Assembly (NCBI RefSeq): GCF_000148725.1
Contig: NZ_GL476310.1
Span: 275,723-316,491 of the forward strand
Length of the DNA: 40,769 bases
Direction: 5' to 3'
From: Roseibium sp. TrichSKD4
Lineage (GTDB): Bacteria > Pseudomonadota > Alphaproteobacteria > Rhizobiales > Stappiaceae
In this document: one piece after another, positions 34,525-40,769 of the stretch
Layout: each line of letters begins with the position of its first letter
How positions within the stretch are numbered: position 1 is the stretch's first letter
The notes under the pieces: model-generated
What the model was told of the DNA's origin: nothing
Databases searched by the model: none
The model's input: the letters and a program-made list of their open reading frames with translations, nothing else
Program-made: the position numbers and the translations under genes

Positions 34525-35157
34525 TCAGACCTTGATCACTGTACACAATTCGCACTCAACGCCCTCGTGAACATGATAGGGCCGGTGTTCGATGGAGTGG
34601 ATGGTGACCTTTCCATCCGCTTTCAGCTTCTCGAAATAATCCTTGAAGCCATCTGCCTCCCAAGCGCTGTCACGAACAGTAATGACGATTGGAGCGCCCG
34701 GTTTCGTGATCCGGATCAGTTCATCAAGACCGCTTGGTCCCACATGTCCATTCGTGAATACCCCGGCGCTGATGACCCCGTCATACATGTCCGTTTCAAA
34801 CATATCGAGGCTGGCAGTCATGTCGGCTTCGACGAGGTCGCGGTAAACGCCTTTCTTGGCATGGGCGACCGTCAGCATTTCAGGGGTCAGATCAATTCCG
34901 TCGATCAAGAGATCCTTGCCAAGGTCCCGCAAAGCCTGACCGGCCAGTCCCGAGCCGCATCCGGCGTCCAGAATTTCTGCGGTGCCGGAAACCAGCTCTG
35001 TCAGCTTTTCTGCCACAAGCCGGGGGGCGACATAGCCGGTTCCTTCCAGCATGTCTTTTTCATATTTATCGGCCCATTCGCCATAAAAGCTGCGAGTGGC
35101 TTCCTTGTCTCCGCCGAGAGAGATCGCGCTCTCCAACAGGTCGTTCTGATCGGCCAT
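34525..35157 (-). CDS. Class I SAM-dependent methyltransferase within the cobalamin cluster
   Basis: The 210-residue protein has motif I ILDAGCGSGLAGQAL, post-I acidic IDGIDLTPEML, and motif IV MYDGVISAGVFTNGHVG. The C-terminus carries HRPYHVHEG and a Cys pair, ECELCTV. The start is well supported (AGGAGTT 4 nt upstream). It follows cobM after 62 nt on the same strand and converges on cobB. It does not resemble the SAM tetrapyrrole methylases of the corrin pathway, so it may be an unrelated passenger or modify a cofactor-related small molecule. Similar proteins are generally annotated only as methyltransferases. Confidence 0.83.
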   Translation of the reverse strand: MADQNDLLESAISLGGDKEATRSFYGEWADKYEKDMLEGTGYVAPRLVAEKLTELVSGTAEILDAGCGSGLAGQALRDLGKDLLIDGIDLTPEMLTVAHAKKGVYRDLVEADMTASLDMFETDMYDGVISAGVFTNGHVGPSGLDELIRITKPGAPIVITVRDSAWEADGFKDYFEKLKADGKVTIHSIEHRPYHVHEGVECELCTVIKV

Positions 35158-35219
35158 GACAACTCCTCCAGATTTCTTGTCGGATAAGAGCGTAATCGAC
35201 CAGAACGTTGGAACGCAAA

Positions 35220-35990
35220 TCAGGCCAATTTCTTTTTGGGTCTGAGCACGTGGACGTGATCGGCATCATAAAGGGCGCTGTCTCGGAAATCCTGTCCGGG
35301 CTTCAAGGCATGACCTACAAAAATCAGCGCCGTGCGGGTGATTTTCGCCGCGCGTACCTTTTCTGCTATTGAGGAAAGTGTCCCGTGAATGAAAGCCTCG
35401 TCCGGCCAGCCGACACGGTAGGCAACAATCACCGGGCAATCTGCACCGTAATGTGGGCTGAGTTGGCGCTCTACTTCTCGAAGGTTGCGGATCGACAAGT
35501 GAATGGCCAGCGTTGCACCACTCTTGCCGAGGGTATCCAGATCCTCGTTGTTTGGCATTGCAGAGCTTTTCATCGCTGTGCGTGTCACGATAACGGTTTG
35601 CGCCACTTCCGGGATGGTGAGTTCCGTTTTGAGAGCTGCAGCAGCCGCAGCAAAGGCGGGCACGCCCGGAGTGACGTCATAATCGATGCCAAGGGCTTCC
35701 AATCGGCGCATTTGCTCTGCAGTTGCGCCATAAATTGACGGGTCGCCGGAGTGTACACGGGCAACGTTTAGGCCCTTGTCGTGAGCTTGCTTGATCTCAT
35801 CAATGATCTCGTCCAGCGTCATCGGTGCCGTGTCAATGACACGCGCACCTTCCGGAGCAGCTTCGACAATTTGTTCTGGAACCAGCGAACCTGCATAAAG
35901 GCACACAGGGCAGGATTGGATCAGTTTCAGGCCGCGAACCGTAATCAGGTCGGGATCACCGGGGCCAGCGCCAATGAAATGAACGGTCAT
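35220..35990 (-). CDS. cobM: Precorrin-4 C11-methyltransferase
   Basis: The 256-residue SAM tetrapyrrole methylase has FIGAGPGDPDLITVRGLKLI at the start, VCLYAGSLVPEQ, VARVHSGDPSIYGATAEQM, and TRTAMKSSAMPNNEDL, a segment conserved in CobM/CbiF. It methylates C11 of precorrin-4. It overlaps the upstream cbiG-cobJ stop by 4 nt and is the last corrin gene on this strand. A SAM methyltransferase of unknown role follows after 62 nt. Confidence 0.95.
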   Translation of the reverse strand: MTVHFIGAGPGDPDLITVRGLKLIQSCPVCLYAGSLVPEQIVEAAPEGARVIDTAPMTLDEIIDEIKQAHDKGLNVARVHSGDPSIYGATAEQMRRLEALGIDYDVTPGVPAFAAAAAALKTELTIPEVAQTVIVTRTAMKSSAMPNNEDLDTLGKSGATLAIHLSIRNLREVERQLSPHYGADCPVIVAYRVGWPDEAFIHGTLSSIAEKVRAAKITRTALIFVGHALKPGQDFRDSALYDADHVHVLRPKKKLA

Positions 35991-37831
35991 TCTGCAGCTC
36001 CTTGCAGTTCCGGCTTTGGGGCATCAATTCGTTTGGCATAGCCGCGCGGTGTGTAGACAAACGGGCGTCCATCGCCGCGCAGAACAGCCTTTGAGTTGGA
36101 GGACCCAACCAGCACGGTTGTCAGCATGTCGACTTCATCCACGGTCAGCGCGCCCAGTGTCGTCACGCGGACGGTTTCCTCTGGGCGCCCCAGATTGACG
36201 CCCAGAACAACGGGTGTTTCGGCTGGCCGGTGCTTTAGCAGTATTTCGCGGGCCGCCGCCAGCTGAGACCGGCGGCGTTTGGAGACCGGATTGTAAAAGG
36301 CAACCACGAAATCACCGCTAGCGGCCGCATGAAGGCGCTTCTCGATCGCCTCCCACGGCGTCAGCAGGTCGGAAAGGGAGATGGCACAAAAGTCATGGCC
36401 AAGCGGTGCGCCGATGCGGGCGGATGCGGCTTGAAGCGCCGAAATGCCCGGTGCATTGGTCACACTGACACGCCGTGCAGCATCAGACACACCGCCATTT
36501 GCCTCATCACGATCAAGCAATTCATAGACCAGAGCGCCCATGGCATAGATCCCGGCATCACCGGATGAAATCAGGGCAACGTTCTTGCCCTTGCCGGCTT
36601 CCTCCAGCGCAAAACGAACCCGGTCTTCTTCCGCACCAAGCGGGAAGTTGTGGTGGGTCTTGCCTTTGATGTGGCTCGAGACGATGTCGAGATAGAGCGA
36701 ATAGCCCACCACGTCTTCGGCTTGGGACAGGAGACGTGTTGCCTGCGGGGTTCGCCATTCATCGGCTCCCGGTCCAATTCCGATCACGGACAGATGTCCG
36801 CGCGCCCGTCCAACCGAAAGGGGGGCAATCGGGTCTGAAGCGCGTGCAATGGCGCAGGTGGCATTCGTTGTCTTTTGTTTTTCGAGGACCAGCTCGCCGT
36901 CTTGCCCAACAGCGGCAAGCGCAGCGCCCTCACTGACGCCATGACAACCGACTTCCTCAAAGACGACATCAGAAGGGTTTTTGAGACGCCGTGCTTCGGT
37001 TTCGAGAGTTTTTGCATCAAAGACCCGGAATGGCACACCGAGGTGATCGGCAAGTGCATTCATGGCCGTTTCGTCGGCCTTCAAGTCGATGCTCGTAACG
37101 CAGGCGATCGCGCCTTTGGCGATGTTTTGGGTGGTAAGGTGGGTCTCAACCAAACCAATCAGTTCGTCTGCAGCACATCCGCGCGCACAACCAACACCGA
37201 TCACATGGGTTTGGGGATGGTAGACGAGCCGTGTTGGCGATCCCTGATCCTGCTTTTCTGTGACGGCCAAAGTGATTGCAGCCGAGTCAGAGATTGGAAA
37301 GCCCGCTGATGACAGCCAATTCGCGTCACCCTCAATCCAGACAGATGCACCAGACAATAGCTCAGCCATGACCGGTTTTGCATCTTCCGGATTGGCAAGG
37401 CTCCAGCCCTTGGGCGGAGCGTCGAGCGCAACTCCAAAGGCGCTATCACCTGCCGTGGTGATGGCTGCATGCCCATCCAGAAGGCTTGAAAGGGAGCGGG
37501 CCAGTTCATTGGCTCCTCGGTGACCACCCAGCAACGGAACAACGCTTTGCCCATCCTCGGAGACCGCCAGAACCGGTGGCTCGGTACGCTTATCATTCAA
37601 AAGCGGAGCAAGCGCGCGGATCAAGATGCCGCTTGCGCAAACGCCGATGATCGGGTGACCTGCTGAAAAGAGCAGCCGAATATGATCGAGCGTCTCGCTG
37701 AACAGCGTGTCCGCTTCGCGAATACGGCCAGCAAGCCCATGAATAGCCGAGCCGGGAAGAGCTTGTTCCAGACGGCGGGCAACGGGCAGTCCTGCGTCAT
37801 TTAGGACGAGTAGGATGGGGGAAGCGTCCAC
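35987..37831 (-). CDS. cobJ: CbiG-CobJ fusion: acetaldehyde-releasing CbiG domain and precorrin-3B C17-methyltransferase
   Basis: The 614-residue protein joins two pathway enzymes. About 1-345 is CbiG-like: VPLLGGHRGANELA (N-terminal domain), VIGVGCARGCAADELIGLV and VGCHGVSEGAALAA (C-terminal domain). About 350-614 is CobJ/CbiH: VIGIGPGADEWRTPQATRLL, DVVGYSLYLD, ALISSGDAGIYAMG, VTNAPGISALQAASARIG. CobJ contracts the ring with C17 methylation; CbiG opens the delta-lactone in the cobalt-early route. The start is GTG at 37831 with AGGGAG upstream, inside the cobI 3' end (31-nt overlap). The stop overlaps cobM by 4 nt. The fusion is seen in other Alphaproteobacteria. Confidence 0.93.
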   Translation of the reverse strand: MDASPILLVLNDAGLPVARRLEQALPGSAIHGLAGRIREADTLFSETLDHIRLLFSAGHPIIGVCASGILIRALAPLLNDKRTEPPVLAVSEDGQSVVPLLGGHRGANELARSLSSLLDGHAAITTAGDSAFGVALDAPPKGWSLANPEDAKPVMAELLSGASVWIEGDANWLSSAGFPISDSAAITLAVTEKQDQGSPTRLVYHPQTHVIGVGCARGCAADELIGLVETHLTTQNIAKGAIACVTSIDLKADETAMNALADHLGVPFRVFDAKTLETEARRLKNPSDVVFEEVGCHGVSEGAALAAVGQDGELVLEKQKTTNATCAIARASDPIAPLSVGRARGHLSVIGIGPGADEWRTPQATRLLSQAEDVVGYSLYLDIVSSHIKGKTHHNFPLGAEEDRVRFALEEAGKGKNVALISSGDAGIYAMGALVYELLDRDEANGGVSDAARRVSVTNAPGISALQAASARIGAPLGHDFCAISLSDLLTPWEAIEKRLHAAASGDFVVAFYNPVSKRRRSQLAAAREILLKHRPAETPVVLGVNLGRPEETVRVTTLGALTVDEVDMLTTVLVGSSNSKAVLRGDGRPFVYTPRGYAKRIDAPKPELQGAAE

Positions 37832-38526
37832 GCTTCGTCTCCCTTGTAGATGAGGATCATGGAAAAATACGGGGCGCGATCTGAGGGCACATCAGCGAGG
37901 CGGGTGACCTTTTGCTCCGGCAAGCTGGCGCGTTCGACATATCCGGCTTGGTCAAGAAGGCCCATGTCATTCAGAAGCGCTTTAAGTCGCGGCAGGTGAC
38001 GACCAACCTTCATGATGGCAATCGCCTGTGCCTGCTCAATCCTGGGGCGTAACTCAGCATCCTCCAGCGGTCCGGGGAGAACCGTCAGAACGTCGGTCCG
38101 ACTGGTAAGAGGACGCTGGAGCTGCACTGCGCAGGCTGTCAATGATGTAACGCCGGGAACAATCTCGCAGGCATAGTTTCCCGAGAGCCGTTCAAACAGG
38201 TACATGAACGAGCCATAAAAGAAAGGATCACCCTCGCAAAGGGTAATCACATCTTCGCCGGCATCCAGCGCCGCTGCAATCTCCTCGGCAGCTTTGTCAT
38301 AGATCTCTTGTGCCGGAAAACGATCCACCCGCATGGGGACGATTATCGGGATTTCCCAGGCTGTTTCTGGAATAACGGATGCGGCGATGGAGCGCGCGAA
38401 GCTGTCACCAGAATCAGGGGCCGGATAGGCGATGACTTTCGCGGATGAAATCAGCCGATGGGCCTTTAAGGTCATCAATTCCGGATCGCCGGGACCAAGG
38501 CCAACGCCAAAAAGCGTTCCCGTCAT
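37801..38526 (-). CDS. cobI: Precorrin-2 C20-methyltransferase
   Basis: The 241-residue SAM tetrapyrrole methylase begins GTLFGVGLGPGDPELMTLKA and has VIAYPAPDSGDSFARSIA, VITLCEGDPFFYGSFMYL and EIVPGVTSLTACAVQLQRPL, matching CobI/CbiL. It adds the C20 methyl that is later lost with ring contraction. Start chosen: the ATG at 38526, overlapping the cobL stop by 4 nt; the longer frame to 38571 would be internal to cobL. Its end overlaps the cbiG-cobJ start by 31 nt, so the operon is tightly packed. Confidence 0.95.
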   Translation of the reverse strand: MTGTLFGVGLGPGDPELMTLKAHRLISSAKVIAYPAPDSGDSFARSIAASVIPETAWEIPIIVPMRVDRFPAQEIYDKAAEEIAAALDAGEDVITLCEGDPFFYGSFMYLFERLSGNYACEIVPGVTSLTACAVQLQRPLTSRTDVLTVLPGPLEDAELRPRIEQAQAIAIMKVGRHLPRLKALLNDMGLLDQAGYVERASLPEQKVTRLADVPSDRAPYFSMILIYKGDEAWTLPPSYSS

Positions 38527-39725
38527 GACTTTACAAAACTCCATTGTGTCACCGGCATCAGGGGGCGCCAACCTGTCAGCCCACCGACAGCGCTGGCACG
38601 TTGAACCGAAAGCCGTGTCAACTCGCCGCCAAAGGTGGTCCAGGCTGACTGTATGACCGCTTCGCCTTCAAGCGTCACCGCATTGGCAACAAGCCGCCCG
38701 CCGGGTTTCAAGGCCTTGTGACAGATCTCGACAATGCCCGGTGTCGTTAAACCGCCGCCGATGAAGATCGCATCCGGCGTCGGCAGGCCATCCAGCCCAT
38801 CTGGGGCAGAAGCGTTGCGGACATCAAACTGTGGTACGCCTAACTCAAGCGCATTCAGATCGGCCATAGCACGGCGCTCGTCATGTGGCTCAAGACCAAT
38901 GGCTTTGGTGCGTGGCGCAGCACGCAGCCACTCAATTCCGACCGAACCGCATCCAGCTCCAATATCCCAGAGCACAGCACCTGGATGCGGCTCAAGAGCA
39001 GACAGGGTAACGGCCCTGATCTCGCGTTTGGTCATCTTGCCGTCATGGTGGAAGGCATCGTCGCTCAGGCCCGGTGTGACAGCCAAAAATCGTTGCCCCG
39101 GCGTCGATCGAACCTCGATTGCCAGTGTATGAAAGTCGGCTACATCTTCACGCCAGCTCTCGGCGACACCGGAGACAATCCGTTCCTGAGCGCCGCCCAT
39201 ATGCTCCAACACAGTCATGCGTGATGGGCCAAACCCAGCATCCGTCAATATGTCGGCAACACGTGTGGGAGTTTCAGAATTGCTGGTCAGAGCCAGTATT
39301 TGTGCGCTGGGATAAAGGGATGGCTTCAGCGTCTCCACCGGGCGACCGTGAAGGGAAAGGCACTCTGTGTCCTGTACGGCCCAGCCAAGGCGGCTTGCGG
39401 CCAGCTGAAACGCAGAAAGGGATGGGAGGACGTCCATTTCGGAGGCCGGGAAATGCTTTGCCAGAGTAGAGCCAATCCCAAACCATTGTGGATCACCGGT
39501 CGCCAGAACCGCTACCTTTTTCCCCCTCAAGGCCTTTAGATGGTCATAAACATCGGAAAACGGGCTGGGCCATGTGCGTTGCTCAGCTGAAACAGGTCCG
39601 ACCAACTCAAAATGGCGGGCACCGCCGTAGATTACCTCCGCCTCTGAAAGCATATGGCGGGCCGCTGACGGTAAACTGCCGTCTTCGCCCATCCCGATCA
39701 GGCTTAACCATTTTCCGGAGGTCAT
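38523..39725 (-). CDS. cobL: Precorrin-6Y C5,C15-methyltransferase (decarboxylating)
   Basis: The 400-residue protein has both domains of CobL. The N-terminal CbiE-type methylase (about 1-200) has SLIGMGEDGSLPSAARHML, VAVLATGDPQWFGIGSTL and LSLHGRPVETL. The C-terminal CbiT-type domain has MTKREIRAVTLSAL, LWDIGAGCGSVGIEWL (SAM site) and ADLNALELG. It methylates C5 and C15 and decarboxylates the C12 acetate. It is joined by ATGA overlaps to a small ORF upstream and to cobI downstream. Confidence 0.95.
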   Translation of the reverse strand: MTSGKWLSLIGMGEDGSLPSAARHMLSEAEVIYGGARHFELVGPVSAEQRTWPSPFSDVYDHLKALRGKKVAVLATGDPQWFGIGSTLAKHFPASEMDVLPSLSAFQLAASRLGWAVQDTECLSLHGRPVETLKPSLYPSAQILALTSNSETPTRVADILTDAGFGPSRMTVLEHMGGAQERIVSGVAESWREDVADFHTLAIEVRSTPGQRFLAVTPGLSDDAFHHDGKMTKREIRAVTLSALEPHPGAVLWDIGAGCGSVGIEWLRAAPRTKAIGLEPHDERRAMADLNALELGVPQFDVRNASAPDGLDGLPTPDAIFIGGGLTTPGIVEICHKALKPGGRLVANAVTLEGEAVIQSAWTTFGGELTRLSVQRASAVGGLTGWRPLMPVTQWSFVKS

Positions 39726-39934
39726 GATTTGCGCTCCAGATTGAACGGACGAATAGTGGGCTTTGTCGCCAGCTCCTTGGATTTTGCGTCGGAGTTTGGC
39801 GCGATCTTGCGTTTGCCACGCGATTTGTGATGGGCTTTTGGGTCTTCGCCCGGCGCACCTTCAGGCCCGCCATGGGAGAGAAACCCGTACGAGCGCATGG
39901 GGGCGCCTTTGCGTGTCGACTTTCGCTCACTCAT
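39722..39934 (-). CDS. Small basic protein of unknown function between cobH and cobL
   Basis: The 70-residue product is rich in Lys, Arg, Ser and Gly (KSRGKRKIAPNSDAKS region), with no membrane segment, signal peptide, Cys or recognisable domain. It is probably disordered. The reading frame is held at both ends by 4-nt ATGA overlaps, its start with the cobH stop and its stop with the cobL start. Chance would rarely give this and conserved operon packing implies real translation. I do not recognise the family. A role as an RNA- or protein-binding accessory of the cobalamin enzymes, or simply as a coupling cistron, is possible. Confidence 0.7.
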   Translation of the reverse strand: MSERKSTRKGAPMRSYGFLSHGGPEGAPGEDPKAHHKSRGKRKIAPNSDAKSKELATKPTIRPFNLERKS

Positions 39935-40599
39935 ATCCGCTCCTCCGGCAAACCGGCCGCGAGCGCATTGACGGCCGCAGCTGCAATTGCAGACCCGCCG
40001 CGTCGTCCCTTCAGGGCAAGAAACGGTAGGTCAAGAGCGTTGGCAGCCAGCGCATCCTTGGATTCTGCCGCGCCGACAAATCCAACTGAAAACCCCAGTA
40101 TGGCAGCCGGTTTTGGCGCTCCGGAAGTGATCATTTCCAGCAAATGAAAAAGAGCCGTTGGAGCGTTTCCAATGGCGACAACCGAGCCTTCAAGATGCTC
40201 GCGCCAATGCTCAACAGCAGCGGCAGACCGCGTGGTTCCCATGCGTTGAGCCAGTTCCGGTACATCATCGTGATTGAGGGTGCAGATGACCCGATTGTTC
40301 GCAGGCAAGTGTCTTTGGATGATCCCATGCACCACCATCTCCACATCGCAGAGCACAGGTGCGCCCCTCATCAATGCGTCATGCGCGGTTTCGGCTACTT
40401 CGTCAGACCACATCAGGTCGTGCGGAATGTCCGTCATCCCGCAGGCGTGGATCAGACGAATGGCAACAGGTTGCAAGGCAGGAGGCAGGACGTCGAGCTC
40501 TGCCTCACTGCGCACAATTGAAAAAGACTGCCGGTAGATGGCAGCTGGGTCTTTTTCATAATCGTACCCCTCGCCGCCCGTTGCATCGTCAAGTGTCAC
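39931..40599 (-). CDS. cobH: Precorrin-8X methylmutase
   Basis: The 222-residue protein moves the C11 methyl to C12 to form hydrogenobyrinic acid (CbiC forms cobyrinate). Conserved features are PAAIYRQSFSIVRSEAEL, IRLIHACGMTDIPHDL with the catalytic His, GAPVLCDVEMV, and AIGNAPTALFHLLEMI plus GFSVGFVGAAESKDALA. The start is GTG at 40599, which overlaps the stop of the preceding gene (the TGA at 40596-40598). The stop overlaps the small basic ORF by 4 nt. It is full length. Confidence 0.95.
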   Translation of the reverse strand: MTLDDATGGEGYDYEKDPAAIYRQSFSIVRSEAELDVLPPALQPVAIRLIHACGMTDIPHDLMWSDEVAETAHDALMRGAPVLCDVEMVVHGIIQRHLPANNRVICTLNHDDVPELAQRMGTTRSAAAVEHWREHLEGSVVAIGNAPTALFHLLEMITSGAPKPAAILGFSVGFVGAAESKDALAANALDLPFLALKGRRGGSAIAAAAVNALAAGLPEERI

Positions 40600-40769
40600 T
40601 CGGGCTTGCTCATGGAGTTTGGCCCCAGCGGATGATCCGCATGCGGGTAGGGGTGATGGTGGTGATCGTGTCCATGGTCGTGCCCATGATGGTGATGGTG
40701 ATGGTGATGACCACCCTTGCGCACCTCTTTCTCACAGGCACCGGTGCAGATTTCATCACAAAGCTTACA
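40596..40769 (-). CDS. Partial gene (C-terminus only): Cys- and His-rich metal-handling protein upstream of cobH
   Basis: The frame runs off the right edge; 57 residues and the stop are visible. It opens with CKLCDEICTGACEKE, four Cys at close spacing (C-x2-C-x3-C-x3-C), then a run of eight His followed by GHDHGHDHHHHPYPHADH. Such tails suit cobalt or nickel binding or an Fe-S site. The TGA overlaps the GTG start of cobH, so it is part of the operon. Candidates are a cobaltochelatase such as CbiX, a CobW-like metallochaperone or a cobalt transport component; the visible part does not decide between them. Confidence 0.7.
   Translation of the reverse strand, partial: CKLCDEICTGACEKEVRKGGHHHHHHHHGHDHGHDHHHHPYPHADHPLGPNSMSKPE

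Noticed and set aside
40655-40712. Trinucleotide (ATG/GTG-type) repeat as a stand-alone microsatellite
   Set aside because: It is explained by the His-rich coding tail of the partial minus-strand gene, with mixed CAT/CAC codons. It may still be a slippage-prone site.

Overview
The window reads as a chromosomal segment of an alphaproteobacterium, probably a marine or plant/soil-associated member of the Hyphomicrobiales/Rhodobacterales group (genus not resolved). The evidence is the gene order RNase D - lptC - lptA - lptB - rpoN - hpf - ptsN, the alphaproteobacterial-type short OpgH, and a cobalamin cluster carrying a CbiG-CobJ fusion. I see no tRNA, rRNA, CRISPR array, transposase or prophage gene.

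Layout. (1) 40-2314, minus strand: a polyamine-type ABC transporter ATPase followed by its periplasmic binding protein, with two hairpins between them. (2) 2880-9279, plus strand: a c'/c556-type cytochrome, a DEDDy exonuclease of the RNase D family, the LPS export genes lptC-lptA-lptB, sigma-54 (rpoN), the ribosome hibernation factor hpf behind a hairpin-rich leader, and ptsN. (3) 9336-11147, minus strand: a lone osmoregulated-glucan glucosyltransferase, opgH. (4) 11266-14566, plus strand: a tightly coupled four-gene unit with an MDR dehydrogenase, a degenerate pterin-synthase-fold protein, a GT4 glycosyltransferase and a SAM methyltransferase. (5) 14765-20643, plus strand: a second compact unit with a carrier protein, an acyl-CoA-dehydrogenase-like flavoenzyme, a class II aminoacyl-tRNA-synthetase-like amino acid:[carrier protein] ligase, a DUF1839 protein and a cytoplasmic GH2 enzyme. 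(6) 20640-30349, mixed strands: a surface-polysaccharide region with a two-lobed alpha/beta-hydrolase, a flippase, GT2, a polysaccharide deacetylase, GT4, a GH5 glucanase, a chimeric Wzz-MATE reading frame and a WecG/TagA-type glycosyltransferase. (7) 30359 to the right edge: cobalamin (corrin ring) synthesis, with cbiD-cobK on the minus strand, cobA-cobB on the plus strand, and cobH - small ORF - cobL - cobI - cbiG/cobJ - cobM on the minus strand. A His/Cys-rich protein is cut by the right edge.

How the parts may work together. Regions 4-6 form about 20 kb of accessory surface-chemistry genes between conserved housekeeping genes and the cobalamin cluster. The most interesting proposal is that region 5 loads an amino acid onto a dedicated carrier protein without tRNA or an NRPS, oxidises it while tethered, and passes it to a glycan or small molecule made or exported by the neighbouring genes. 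The Cys-nucleophile alpha/beta-hydrolase next door is a candidate transfer enzyme. Region 4 may be an independent pathway for a glycosylated, methylated pterin-like or other small molecule. These two proposals are inference. The families, residue changes, overlaps and the chimeric gene are read from the sequence. Residue correspondences with known enzymes come from remembered family alignments.
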